47,844 nucleotides of DNA from Sedimenticola sp. (GCA_027030425.1 JALVEW010000013.1:1-47844), one strand, 5' to 3'. Positions 25,402 to 33,849 are shown, counted from the first letter of the stretch. The notes: generated by a model from the letters alone, not told the origin. Program-made: numbers and translations.

Positions 25402-26607
25402 ATGGCGTCCGTTGATACCGCATTCGAGCTGGAGAAGAAGGGCACCAGCGCCCGCATCTATCTTGACGGATTGACCGGGCTGCGCGGCCTGGCCGCCCTG
25501 TGGGTGGCGCTCTGGCACCTTTGGGGCTTTGCCGGCAGGCCTTCCTATGGTTTCGACCTGGGCGGCCTGCATCTGGATCTAACTCCCTTGATACGCACCG
25601 GCTGGGCGGGCGTGGATGTCTTTTTCGTCCTGTCGGGCTTCGTCCTGGGGCTGGCCTTTTGCCAAGCCTGGTTGGGCAAGCGTCCACCTCTCAGGCTTGG
25701 AGACTACTTCCGGCGCCGCCTGCTGCGTGTACTGCCCGCCTACTATGTGCAAATTTTTCTGCTGGTGCTGGTTCTGGTACTGACCGGCGCACAGCTGCCT
25801 TCCCTGGGGGATTTGCTGCCGCAGCTGCTGATGGTTCACAACATCCTGGGCAGCCCGGACAGTCAGCTCAACCCGGTTTACTGGACCCTGCCCGTGGAAT
25901 TCGATTTCTACCTGCTGCTGCCGGTGCTTGCCCTGTCCATTGCGCCGCCCCGCTGGCTTGCGCTGCTATTGGGGGCCTTTGTTCTGGTGCTGGCCTATCG
26001 TTACAGCATGTTCACCTTTTTTGTCCAGGATATGTCCACGGGCATGAAAAGCTGGTGGCTGAACCAGCTTCCCGGCCGCCTGGACCAATTCGTTTCCGGC
26101 ATGGTGGCTGCCTGGTTGTTTTCCGCCGCCCGGGAAAAGGGGCTGGAAAAATCCCGGCTCTTCAGGTGGCGCGGCTGGTTGCTGTTCGTGGGGCTGGGCG
26201 GTATTGCCGGCCTGGCCTGGTATATTCACTGGCGGCAGCCCATTGGCGCCGTCAACGTGGAGGGGCTGACCTACTGGGGCGGGCACTGGTCCCTGTTTCT
26301 GTGGAACAGCCTGGCCGGATTCAGCATTGCCCTGGTGGTGCTGGCCACGGCCCTGGGAACCCGGCTCACGGATCTGCTGCTGGCCAACCGCGGCATCATG
26401 TACCTGGGCCTGATCAGTTACAGCCTCTACCTGTGGCACTTCCCCCTGGTGAAATGGCTGAACCAGGCCGGGCTGCCGGTGCTGGTCGGGCAAGCGCCCC
26501 TGCTGAACGGGCTGCTGTGGGCAGCGGTTCCGGTGCTGCTGGTGTCTTCTCTGTCCTACTGGCTGGTGGAAAGGCCTTTCCTTGCCATTCGCCACCGCTC
26601 TTCCTGA
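25402..26607 (+). CDS. Acyltransferase family 3 membrane protein (OafA-like)
   Basis: The 401-residue polytopic membrane protein belongs to the acyltransferase 3 family, which transfers acetyl or other acyl groups onto surface glycans. Diagnostic blocks are LDGLTGLRGLAALWVALWHL, with the active-site His in the first membrane helix. GVDVFFVLSGFVLG and the RRRLLRVLPAYYVQ loop follow. Near the C-terminus ISYSLYLWHFPLVKWL and the terminal VERPFL are typical. About ten hydrophobic helices are seen. ATG 25402 has only a weak ribosome site. Placement among glycosyltransferases suggests acylation of the locus polysaccharide. It has no SGNH domain. Confidence 0.93.
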   Translation: MASVDTAFELEKKGTSARIYLDGLTGLRGLAALWVALWHLWGFAGRPSYGFDLGGLHLDLTPLIRTGWAGVDVFFVLSGFVLGLAFCQAWLGKRPPLRLGDYFRRRLLRVLPAYYVQIFLLVLVLVLTGAQLPSLGDLLPQLLMVHNILGSPDSQLNPVYWTLPVEFDFYLLLPVLALSIAPPRWLALLLGAFVLVLAYRYSMFTFFVQDMSTGMKSWWLNQLPGRLDQFVSGMVAAWLFSAAREKGLEKSRLFRWRGWLLFVGLGGIAGLAWYIHWRQPIGAVNVEGLTYWGGHWSLFLWNSLAGFSIALVVLATALGTRLTDLLLANRGIMYLGLISYSLYLWHFPLVKWLNQAGLPVLVGQAPLLNGLLWAAVPVLLVSSLSYWLVERPFLAIRHRSS

Positions 26608-26660
26608 ACCGGCGTTTGTGGGATAATTCCGTTCTGAATTAAGTACAGAGGTAAAGAAGA

Positions 26661-26936
26661 ATGTCCGATACGCCCAACAGGGATGAACAGATTCTCGGCA
26701 TGGTGGAGCAATTCATCGATGTTGCCAACCGTCTCAAGGACGAAGGCCAGAATACTGACTTGATAAACACCGCCTTCATGCTGGCTTCCGGCCAGTACGC
26801 CACCTACCTGGCAGTGGGCAACCAGGGATATCTAAAGGAAAGCGGCGTGCGCAAGCTGGCCCAGGCCTACGAGCACAACCTGAAATTGCTGCAGAACCTG
26901 AAGAAGGCCATGTACAACCCGGAGGGGAAGGACTGA
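26661..26936 (+). CDS. Small DUF3144-like protein
   Basis: A 91-residue soluble, helical protein with ribosome site AGAGGTAAAGAAG. The pattern EQFIDVANRLKDEG, then NTAFMLASGQYATYLAV and LAQAYEHNLKLLQNL resembles the DUF3144 family of small conserved proteobacterial proteins of unknown function. No motif indicates catalysis. Its place between the acyltransferase and a glycosyltransferase gene may be incidental. Confidence 0.8.
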   Translation: MSDTPNRDEQILGMVEQFIDVANRLKDEGQNTDLINTAFMLASGQYATYLAVGNQGYLKESGVRKLAQAYEHNLKLLQNLKKAMYNPEGKD

Positions 26937-26948
26937 GGCGTTCTTGGC

Positions 26949-27809
26949 ATGGATGATGCCCCGGCTCGGGTGGATGTGGTCGTCGTCAATTACAACGGCG
27001 GCGACCTGTTGCTGCGGGCGGTGGCAGCCGTCCTGGCCAGCACCGTACCCCTGCGGCTCACCCTGGTGGACAATGCCTCCACGGACGGCAGCGCGGCCGA
27101 GGTTCAAGCCCGCTTTCCCGAAGTCGTTCTCCTGCAAAACTCCCGCAACCTGGGATTTGCCGCCGCGGCCAACCAGGGGTTGCGGGCGGGAGACGCGGCC
27201 TTTGCCCTGCTGCTGAATCCGGACTGTCTTCTCCAGCCTGACACCCTGGAACGGATGCTGGAGGTGCTGGAGAAGCATCCCGAAGCCGGCATGGCGGGCT
27301 GCCGCATTCTGAACCCCGATGGCAGCGAGCAGCGTGGCTGCCGGCGGCAGCTGCCCACCCTGGCCAGCGGGGCGGGAAAGGCCTTGGGGCGGCAGCGGGC
27401 CATGGACCTGCATCTTCAGCCCCTGCCCGACACCCCCCAGCCGGTGGAAGCCATCTCCGGCGCCTTCATGCTCCTGCGCCGCGAGGCCCTCGACGGCGTG
27501 GGGCTGCTGGACGAAGGCTATTTCATGCACTGCGAGGACCTGGACTGGTGCCGGCGCTTTCTCGATGCGGGCTGGAAGATTCTCTTTGTTCCCCATGTGG
27601 AAGTGGTGCATCACCAGGGGCATTGCAGCCGGGCTGTTCCCCTGCGGGTGTTGTGGCACAAGCACCGGGGCATGGCGCGCTATTACCGCAAGTTCCTGGC
27701 CGGCAGGGCGGGGTCGTTCAGATCCGCCCTGGTGTTGCCGTCCATCTATGGGCGCTTTCTTGTCCTTGTCGTGGCTGAAGCCTTGGGCAGGCTGGCGGGC
27801 AGAAGATGA
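26949..27809 (+). CDS. Family 2 glycosyltransferase (rhamnosyltransferase-like)
   Basis: A 286-residue GT-A enzyme. VDVVVVNYNGGDLLLRAVAAV and LVDNASTDGS form the nucleotide-sugar site, NSRNLGFAAAANQG and LLNPDC the D-x-D-like region, and GYFMHCEDLDWCRRFLDAGW the acceptor-side block typical of WbbL/RfbF-like rhamnosyltransferases. A C-terminal basic/hydrophobic region (about 245-286) may associate with membrane. It starts 12 bp after the DUF3144-like gene and overlaps the following epimerase by 4 bp. The donor sugar cannot be told from sequence. Confidence 0.92.
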   Translation: MDDAPARVDVVVVNYNGGDLLLRAVAAVLASTVPLRLTLVDNASTDGSAAEVQARFPEVVLLQNSRNLGFAAAANQGLRAGDAAFALLLNPDCLLQPDTLERMLEVLEKHPEAGMAGCRILNPDGSEQRGCRRQLPTLASGAGKALGRQRAMDLHLQPLPDTPQPVEAISGAFMLLRREALDGVGLLDEGYFMHCEDLDWCRRFLDAGWKILFVPHVEVVHHQGHCSRAVPLRVLWHKHRGMARYYRKFLAGRAGSFRSALVLPSIYGRFLVLVVAEALGRLAGRR

Positions 27810-28783
27810 ATCAACGCCTGCAATCCCTGGCTGAAGGTCTGCGAGGCAGGCAAGTGCTGGTCACGGGAGCGTCCGGGCGCATCGGCCGGCGCCTGCTGCA
27901 AATTCTTGTTGCCAATGGCGTGGAACCCCGCGCCCTGTACCGGAACCCCTCCCCGCAAAGAATGACGGGCCTGCGTGTGTACCAGGGTGATTTGCTGCAA
28001 CCAGGTTCCCTGGAAGCCGTGTTGGATGGGGTGGATGTCGTGTTTCACCTGGCCAGCTACGGGCCGGCGCCCAATGATCCCCGGCCGGAAGATCATCCCC
28101 TGCACCGGACGGTGACCGTGGAAGGCACCCGGAATCTCCTGGCTGCTGCACAGTCGTCTGGCGTGGAGCATTTGTTGTTCACCAGTTCCACCCGGGTCAT
28201 CGACGGCAGCGCCAGCCTCTATGCCCGAAGCAAGCGGGAAGCCGAATCCCTGGTTCTGGCGGCGGGGCCTTACCTGGAAACCCTGGTACTGCGTCTTGCC
28301 CCGGTGTACGGTTTTGCCAGACAGGGCAGCGTTGCGCAGATGATTGCCGCCATCGATGCCGGCCGCTTTCCCTCTTTGCCGGATTTTGGGGAAAGGCGCT
28401 CCCTGGTGCATGTGGACGACGTGATCCAGGCCCTGCTGCTGTTGGCGATGGCAGAGGGGACGGCGGGAAACACCTTCACGGTGACGGACCTGCAATCCTA
28501 TTCCAGCCGGCAGATGTACGAGATGATTTGCGCCGCTCTGGGCAGAAAGCCCGGTCGCCGGGCCATGCCGGCCTGGCTGCTGGGTGTCGCGGCGGGAGCT
28601 GGTGACCTGTTACAGAAGGTGTTGGGGCGCCCCATGCCAATGAACCGGGAGCGCCTGGAGAAGCTGAGTGCTTCGGCCTGGTTCGATGGCGAGCCTCTGG
28701 CCCGGGAAACTGGCTACCGGCCACAAATGGACCTGGAAAAGGCCTTGCCGCAGATCATCAGGGAATACAGAACGGACAGCTGA
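27806..28783 (+). CDS. NAD-dependent sugar epimerase/dehydratase (extended SDR)
   Basis: A 325-residue extended short-chain dehydrogenase. The NAD(P)-binding motif VTGASGRIGRRLL is near residue 18, VFHLASYG is the fourth-strand block, and the catalytic YARSK is near residue 138, with Ser upstream in FTSSTRV. FTVTDLQSYSSRQMYEMI belongs to the substrate-binding half. It is translationally coupled to the glycosyltransferase (ATGA) and ends the forward polysaccharide run. It probably interconverts a nucleotide sugar; the substrate is unknown. Confidence 0.92.
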   Translation: MNQRLQSLAEGLRGRQVLVTGASGRIGRRLLQILVANGVEPRALYRNPSPQRMTGLRVYQGDLLQPGSLEAVLDGVDVVFHLASYGPAPNDPRPEDHPLHRTVTVEGTRNLLAAAQSSGVEHLLFTSSTRVIDGSASLYARSKREAESLVLAAGPYLETLVLRLAPVYGFARQGSVAQMIAAIDAGRFPSLPDFGERRSLVHVDDVIQALLLLAMAEGTAGNTFTVTDLQSYSSRQMYEMICAALGRKPGRRAMPAWLLGVAAGAGDLLQKVLGRPMPMNRERLEKLSASAWFDGEPLARETGYRPQMDLEKALPQIIREYRTDS

Positions 28784-28799
28784 GCCTGTCAGGCCGCAG

Positions 28800-28817
28800 G
28801 TCGGGCTTCAGCCCGAC
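28800..28817. repeat. Interspersed palindrome GTCGGGCTTCAGCCCGAC
   Basis: Perfect 18-bp palindrome with 8-bp arms in the 46-bp gap between convergent genes. It is the same family as the units at 9616, 9658 and 31815. It lacks a T tract. Confidence 0.85.
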
Positions 28818-28829
28818 AACGACACCCCG

Positions 28830-29369
28830 TCAGGGCATAAAAGGATTGAGAGAACCCATGGGCCGGGCGATTTCCCGCACGTGTACGCGCATTATCGCAA
28901 CTCCCTGGGTCATGTGCTCGAACCGCTTGTCCACGTGAGACATGCCGGCGGCCATCCTGGCCATGTCCGCGTCCATCACAGCGATGTCTGCTTCCATCTG
29001 GTGCATGCTGGAGGAGATGGACGGCATCATGCCGGCCATTTCTCCGGTGTTGTGCACGATGTTGTCCATGCGTCGCATATAGTGTTCGAACTCCTTGACA
29101 TTGTCGGTAATGCGCATCATGCGCTTGGAAACCTTCTGCATGTTGCCATGCATGGAGTCCATGTTGTCAACGATACCGTTCAGGTCTTCGTAGAGTACCG
29201 CCACGTAGTACACGTTGATGCCCGCCAGGATCATCAGCAGCACCGAAATGATGATAACGATGATTTTGTTGATGTAGAAATGGTGCTGGCGCTCGTCCAG
29301 GTGCAGCTGGGTCTCCCAGCTCAGGCGTCCCACCATGTCGATGAACATGCGTTTTTCCTTCTGTGCCAT
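28830..29369 (-). CDS. Membrane-anchored Met-rich coiled-coil protein B
   Basis: A 179-residue protein with a cytoplasmic N-terminus (about 1-33), one membrane helix (INKIIVIIISVLLMILAGINVYY region, about 34-56), then a coiled coil of about 100 residues unusually rich in Met (MDSMHGNMQKVSKRMMRI and similar). It ends with REIARPMGSLNPFMP. It is the second gene of a reverse-strand pair, 10 bp after its paralogue. I do not know the family. The architecture recalls chemoreceptor stalks or stator-like bundles but no signalling tip or enzyme domain is present. The Met spacing suggests packing within helical bundles rather than metal binding. Confidence 0.85.
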   Translation of the reverse strand: MAQKEKRMFIDMVGRLSWETQLHLDERQHHFYINKIIVIIISVLLMILAGINVYYVAVLYEDLNGIVDNMDSMHGNMQKVSKRMMRITDNVKEFEHYMRRMDNIVHNTGEMAGMMPSISSSMHQMEADIAVMDADMARMAAGMSHVDKRFEHMTQGVAIMRVHVREIARPMGSLNPFMP

Positions 29370-29379
29370 GGCGGATTAC

Positions 29380-29949
29380 CTAGGGTAGCGGGAACATCTT
29401 GTTGATGCTTCTGGCGGGCTTGGCCATGTGCTGCATATCAGCCGCCATCAGCTGTACCTGGTCATCCATGCGGCTGATGGAGGCCGACATGCCATCGACG
29501 GAATGGCGCACGCTGGTAACCTGCTTGCCCATGTTGCTGATGGTCTGGCGCATCTGCTCCATGTCTCCGGTGATGGTGGTAATTTCCTGTTTCATGGTGG
29601 TGGTCTGCTCGTCCATGAGTTGCAGCAGGGCCACCCGCCGGGCCATGGAGTCAATGTACTCGCTCATCTGATCCATGCGCACGGTAACCGCCGAGAAATT
29701 GGTGTTCATGTCCACCACCACGTCCGAGATACGGTTGATCTGGGAGGACAGGGTGAGCAGCAGTACCAGGATGGAAATGGCGATGAGGGCCAGCACGGCC
29801 ATGCCAATGCGGATGGCATGCTTGAGGTCGTCCGCCAGTTTGGCGGAAATCTCGATCTGGCTGAGCATCATGGCCTCGAAAGATCGGGCGGCGCGCAGAA
29901 GCTGCTGATCGGAAATGTGTTCGGGCTTGTCTTGTTTCTTGGAATTCAT
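29380..29949 (-). CDS. Membrane-anchored Met-rich coiled-coil protein A
   Basis: From ATG 29949 the protein has 189 residues; the frame is open farther to 30075 but the added residues look non-coding. A cytoplasmic helical part (about 1-48), one membrane helix (about 49-70) and a Met-rich extracytoplasmic coiled coil (about 71-175) precede the end MAKPARSINKMFPLP. The C-terminal motif (R/K)P-x3-(L/I)N-x-(M/F)-x-P and the layout are shared with the downstream neighbour, so they are paralogues that probably form a hetero-oligomer. No known family is recognised. The gene is divergent from tpm. Confidence 0.83.
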   Translation of the reverse strand: MNSKKQDKPEHISDQQLLRAARSFEAMMLSQIEISAKLADDLKHAIRIGMAVLALIAISILVLLLTLSSQINRISDVVVDMNTNFSAVTVRMDQMSEYIDSMARRVALLQLMDEQTTTMKQEITTITGDMEQMRQTISNMGKQVTSVRHSVDGMSASISRMDDQVQLMAADMQHMAKPARSINKMFPLP

Positions 29950-30031
29950 GGCAACAGGTTTGATCAAACAGTAGATTACTATATCAATATATCGTCTCTG
30001 TGTTGCAGAATGTATCTTTGGAGTTTGAGGT

Positions 30032-30688
30032 ATGGAAAAACAGTTTTGGCTGGATCGCTGGGCCGAGCAGCGCATCGGCTTTCATCTGGCTGATATCAAC
30101 CCCCATCTTCGCCGTTACTGGTCCAGCCTTGGGGTGCCGCCTGGCGGCAGGGTGCTGGTTCCCCTGTGTGGCAAGTCCCTGGACATGCTGTGGCTGAGAG
30201 ACCTGGGTTATGAGGTGCTCGGCGTGGAATTCAGCGCTATCGCCATACGGGATTTCGCCAGGGAGAATGCCCTGGCGCTGGAGACGTTCGTGGATGGGGA
30301 TTTCGTTTGTGCGCGCACCGAGAGAGTCACTCTGTTGCAGGGTGATTTCTTTCATCTCGATTCACGGTGGACAGATGAAGTTGTTGCCGTGTATGACCGC
30401 GCCGCCCTGGTGGCCCTGCCCGGGGAAATGCGCCGACGCTATGTGGCCAAGCTTGCGCAGCTCCTTGTACCGGGAACTGAAATGCTGCTGGTGAGCATGA
30501 ATTACCCACAGGATGAGATGAGTGGGCCACCTTTCAGTGTTTCAGAGGATGAGATAGCCCTGTTGTACGAAGACGCGTTCGACCTGGAGTTGCTGGAAAC
30601 AGTGGATGTGCTGGCAGCCAACCCCCGGTTGGCGGAGAAGGGTATCAGTCGCATGACGGAGCAGATCTGGCGAATATGGCGTCGCTAG
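30032..30688 (+). CDS. tpm: Thiopurine S-methyltransferase
   Basis: The 218-residue protein matches the bacterial TPMT family, which uses S-adenosylmethionine to methylate thiopurines and inorganic chalcogen species such as selenite and tellurite. Conserved blocks are FWLDRWAEQRIGFH at the N-terminus, VLVPLCGKSLDMLWL, then GVEFSAIAIRDF. The YDRAALVALPGEMR block and the late MTEQIWRI end follow. Length is typical. A ribosome site TTTGGAG lies upstream. It is divergent from the coiled-coil pair and appears monocistronic. Confidence 0.95.
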   Translation: MEKQFWLDRWAEQRIGFHLADINPHLRRYWSSLGVPPGGRVLVPLCGKSLDMLWLRDLGYEVLGVEFSAIAIRDFARENALALETFVDGDFVCARTERVTLLQGDFFHLDSRWTDEVVAVYDRAALVALPGEMRRRYVAKLAQLLVPGTEMLLVSMNYPQDEMSGPPFSVSEDEIALLYEDAFDLELLETVDVLAANPRLAEKGISRMTEQIWRIWRR

Positions 30689-30786
30689 TCCGAACATTTC
30701 ACCCGGCTGCTGAAATAATATTCTGGCTCATGGTATTTCATGAAGAATTTTGAAAAATTAGCAAAGTACAAAATGTTACCGGGCAT

Positions 30787-30941
30787 CGCTGAACGCGCCC
30801 TCGCACCGGTTTCGCCGTCCATCTGCAGTTTTGGTGGTCGGGGTCAGAGTCAAATGGGGAAGATGTTGGGAAGATCCCATGGCATGGAACAGTTTGATCC
30901 CGTTTCATGTAACAGTTTGGGTGGAATTTGACTCCGACCCC
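30787..30941. repeat. 155-bp direct repeat, left copy, ending in inverted-repeat element
   Basis: This block is about 80% identical by eye to 31634-31787 and together they bracket the small cytochrome c gene. Its inner part, 30840-30941, is a 102-bp element with inverted ends GGGGTCAGAGTCAAA and TTTGACTCCGACCCC. A related 96-bp element lies at 44713-44808. A further short match, GAACATTTCACCCGG, occurs at 30692-30706 and 31618-31632. The 453-bp gap 30689-31141 holds no convincing gene apart from this. Confidence 0.88.
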
Positions 30942-31141
30942 TTTGCAAATCCGCAGCTGAACACCGGTCCCGGCACGATCATCACGTTCCCGGGTGAAAT
31001 ATTCGGGCTGGTGGGAGGGCGCGGGTTTTTCATCTGGCAGGGAACAGTGCTATCATTAGCAAGTTATGAAATACTGGTGGTGCGACAGGAATTCCGCCGC
31101 AACACTGATTCAACCTGCTTACTGACTCGAGGAATACTATC

Positions 31142-31609
31142 GTGGCAAAGAAATTTTCTGTTTCCCTTCTTTCCCTGTTGGCTGCCGCCGCCATTTCCAC
31201 CACGGCCGTTGCCGAAGATGATGTGCTGTCACGTATCAAGCCCGTGGGTCAGGTGAATGTCAGCGGCACTGCTGCCGCGCCCGCGGCTTCGGCTCCCGCC
31301 GCTCCGGCGGCCACGCCTGCAGCGGCTTCTGCTGCGCCGGCGGCCGCACCTGCCGCTGCCGCCGATCCCGGCGCTGCCGCCTACCAGGCCAAGGGTTGCG
31401 GTGGCTGTCACGGCGCCGATGGCAAGACCACGCCCATGGGTACCTATCCCAAGCTCGCTGGTCAGAGCGCAGTCTATCTCCTGGCGCAGATGAAGGACAT
31501 CAAGAGCGGCACCCGTGCCAATGGTCAGACGGCCATGATGAAGCCCATCATCGCTGGCGTCAGCGACGACGAGATGAAGGCCATTGCCGAGTGGCTGTCC
31601 AAGCAGTAA
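31142..31609 (+). CDS. Class I cytochrome c with Ala/Pro-rich linker
   Basis: GTG 31142 follows GAGGAA at a good distance. The 155-residue product has a signal peptide (SLLSLLAAAAISTTAVA), a low-complexity Ala/Pro linker of about 40 residues (about 43-78), and one haem site CGGCH near residue 86. The distal Met ligand is probably in TAMMKPIIAGVSD, followed by the closing helix DDEMKAIAEWLSKQ. This resembles cytochrome c553/c5-type electron carriers. The linker suggests a tethered or flexible domain. It is flanked on both sides by 155-bp direct repeats. Confidence 0.93.
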   Translation: MAKKFSVSLLSLLAAAAISTTAVAEDDVLSRIKPVGQVNVSGTAAAPAASAPAAPAATPAAASAAPAAAPAAAADPGAAAYQAKGCGGCHGADGKTTPMGTYPKLAGQSAVYLLAQMKDIKSGTRANGQTAMMKPIIAGVSDDEMKAIAEWLSKQ

Positions 31610-31633
31610 CTTAATATGAACATTTCACCCGGT

Positions 31634-31787
31634 CGCTGAACACGTCCTCACACCGGTTTCGCTTCCATTCGCGGTGTTGGTGGTTGGGGGTCGGAGTCAA
31701 ACGGGGAGAATGCCGGGAAGATCCGATGGCATGGAACAGTTTGATCCCGTTCCCTGTATCAGTTGGGTGGAATTTGACTCCGACCCC
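31634..31787. repeat. 155-bp direct repeat, right copy, ending in inverted-repeat element
   Basis: Right-hand partner of 30787-30941. The inner element 31687-31787 has perfect 15-bp inverted ends GGGGTCGGAGTCAAA and TTTGACTCCGACCCC and no coding capacity. It begins 24 bp after the cytochrome stop. Confidence 0.88.
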
Positions 31788-31814
31788 TTCAGTCCGACAC
31801 CCTCATGGTGGGTT

Positions 31815-31836
31815 GTCGGGCTGAAGTCTGCCCTAC
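31815..31836. repeat. Interspersed GTCGGGCTGAAG palindrome
   Basis: Degenerate copy of the 18-bp palindrome family, in the gap before the rep stop. A half unit, AGTCCGAC, lies at 31791-31798. Confidence 0.65.
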
Positions 31837-31845
31837 AGCCCGGCA

Positions 31846-33849
31846 TCATTCCAGCAGCGCCTTGAGACCGGCCAGGTGGGCTTTCCCCCTGGCCTTCCTG
31901 TTTTCTTCCGGTTCGTCCCTGTCACGGCCTTCCCAGGCCAGATCTTCACGGGGCAGCTCTTCCAGAAAACGGCTGGGCTGGCAGTCCACCACCTCGCCGC
32001 CCTTGCGGCGTCTGCGTGCGCAGCTGATGTGCAGCACGCGCCGGGCGCGGGTGATGCCCACGTAGGCCAGGCGGCGTTCTTCCTCGATGTTGTCTTCCTC
32101 TATGCTGCTGTGGTGGGGCAGCAGGCCTTCTTCCATGCCCACCAGAAAGACATAGGGAAATTCCAGGCCCTTGGCGGCGTGCAGGGTCATGAGGCTGACC
32201 CGGTCCTCGCTGGTTTCCTCGTCCTGGCGCTCCAGGATGTCCATGAGGCTCAGATGGCTGACCATGTCTGCCAGGCTTTGGCCTCGCATTTCGTCCTGCT
32301 GCAGCCGGGAAAGCCACTCCAGCAGCTCGTCCACGTTCTCCATGCGTCTTGCCGCCGCCTTGTCGCTGGGGGAAGTCTGGTACAGCCAGGCTTCGTAGTC
32401 CATGTCGCCGATGAGTTCGCGCACGGTCTTTACGGCGTCCTCCTCGTGGGCCAAACGGGACAGGTGACGTATCCAGCGCTGGAAATCCCGCAAGCGGGCC
32501 AGAGCGGCCGGCTTGAGCCGCCGGGCCAGTCCCAGCTCATCGATGGCCTCGAACAGGGGAAGCGTCCTTTCCGCCGCATGGGCGGAGAGCTGCTCCAGGG
32601 TGCCGGGGCCGATCTGTCGCCTGGGGGTGTTGACCACGCGCAGGAAGGCGGCGTCATCATGGGGGTTGGCCAGCAGCCGCAGGTAGGCCATGAGATCCTT
32701 GATTTCCGTGCGTGAGAAAAAAGAGCTGCCGCCACTGATGAAATAGGGGACGTTGTGCAGGCGCAGCAGTTTCTCGAAGATGCGCGACTGGTGGTTGCCC
32801 CGGTAGAGGATGGCATAGTCGCCATAGCGGCGGCCGTGCATGACCTTCTGGTGAATGATCTCGGAAACCACCCGCTCGGCTTCGTTTTCCTCGTCCCGGC
32901 ACTGGAACACGCGGATTTCCTCGCCGGGGCCCAGCTCGCTCCACAGGTGTTTTTCGAAAACGTGGGGATTGTTGGCGATGAGCTGGTTGGCAGCTTTCAG
33001 GATGCGGCCCGTGGAGCGGTAGTTCTGTTCCAGTTTCACCACCTTGAGGGTGGGGAAGTCTTCCCTGAGGCGGGCCAGGTTCTCCGGTCGGGCGCCGCGC
33101 CAGGCGTAGATGGACTGGTCGTCATCCCCCACCACCGTGAGGGCGCCGCGCACACCCACCAGCAGGCGCACCAGCTCGTACTGGGCGCTGTTGGTGTCCT
33201 GGTATTCGTCCACCAGCAGATAATGGATGCGATGCCGCCAGCGTTCCAGGATATCCGCCTGCTGCCGCAGCAGATTCACCGGAATCTGGATGAGGTCGTC
33301 GAAGTCCACGGCATTGTAGGCCCCCAGGGCGCGCTGGTAGGCGGCATAGATCTGGCCATGGCGCAGGGCCAGTTCGTCCTCTGCCCGGGACATGGCTTCC
33401 TCGGGGCTGAGCAGGTCGTTCTTCCACTGGGAGATCTGCCAGTGGGCCATGCTGACAGCCTGGTTGTCCGCTTCGTCCTTGAGAAGGATTTCCCTGAGCA
33501 GCTGTTCGCTGTCCTGGGTGTCGAGAATGCTGAAACCCGGACGCAGTCCGGCGGCCCGGCATTCTTTCTTGAGGATGTTCAGCCCCAGGGTGTGGAAGGT
33601 GGAGATGTTCAGGCCCCTGCTGTTGCCCCCGACCAGCAGTTCAGCCACCCGGGCCTTCATTTCCCGGGCGGCCTTGTTGGTGAAGGTGACAGCGGTGATG
33701 TGCCTGGGGGCCATGCCCAGGGTGTTGACCAGGTAGGCGATCTTGCGGGTGATGACCCGGGTCTTGCCTGAGCCGGCGCCGGCCAGCACCAGCAGGGGGC
33801 TGTCCAGCCAGGCCACGGCTTCGCGCTGTCTTGGATTGAGATCGTGCAT
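31846..33849 (-). CDS. rep: ATP-dependent DNA helicase Rep
   Basis: A superfamily 1A 3'-5' helicase of 667 residues, close to E. coli Rep (673). The N-terminus MHDLNPRQREAVAWLDSPLL and Walker A VLAGAGSGKTRVIT, followed by ITAVTFTNKAAREMKARV, are near diagnostic. LLVDEYQDTNSAQYELV is motif II, VVGDDDQSIYAWRGA motif III, LEQNYRST motif IV, LMTLHAAKGLEFPYVFLVG motif V and LAYVGITRARR motif VI. Rep aids replication-fork progress past protein blocks. UvrD is the main alternative, but the N-terminal sequence favours Rep. Confidence 0.95.
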   Translation of the reverse strand: MHDLNPRQREAVAWLDSPLLVLAGAGSGKTRVITRKIAYLVNTLGMAPRHITAVTFTNKAAREMKARVAELLVGGNSRGLNISTFHTLGLNILKKECRAAGLRPGFSILDTQDSEQLLREILLKDEADNQAVSMAHWQISQWKNDLLSPEEAMSRAEDELALRHGQIYAAYQRALGAYNAVDFDDLIQIPVNLLRQQADILERWRHRIHYLLVDEYQDTNSAQYELVRLLVGVRGALTVVGDDDQSIYAWRGARPENLARLREDFPTLKVVKLEQNYRSTGRILKAANQLIANNPHVFEKHLWSELGPGEEIRVFQCRDEENEAERVVSEIIHQKVMHGRRYGDYAILYRGNHQSRIFEKLLRLHNVPYFISGGSSFFSRTEIKDLMAYLRLLANPHDDAAFLRVVNTPRRQIGPGTLEQLSAHAAERTLPLFEAIDELGLARRLKPAALARLRDFQRWIRHLSRLAHEEDAVKTVRELIGDMDYEAWLYQTSPSDKAAARRMENVDELLEWLSRLQQDEMRGQSLADMVSHLSLMDILERQDEETSEDRVSLMTLHAAKGLEFPYVFLVGMEEGLLPHHSSIEEDNIEEERRLAYVGITRARRVLHISCARRRRKGGEVVDCQPSRFLEELPREDLAWEGRDRDEPEENRKARGKAHLAGLKALLE

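Noticed and set aside
25500-26642. 380-codon frame overlapping the acyltransferase gene on the same strand
   Set aside because: The overlapping frame gives a full-length acyltransferase with conserved motifs; this one is Ala/Gly/Arg-rich noise.
28800-28817. Palindrome as a transcription terminator
   Set aside because: There is no T tract on either strand and the same sequence occurs at other non-terminal sites, so a repeat family explains it better.
30740-31256. Open frames across the left repeat and cytochrome start
   Set aside because: They run through the repeat block and out of frame into the cytochrome gene; repeated sequence explains the partial similarity to the frame at 31674-31865.
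30787-31787. Direct repeats as a CRISPR array
   Set aside because: There are only two long copies about 850 bp apart with a cytochrome gene between, and no short regular spacers or cas genes.
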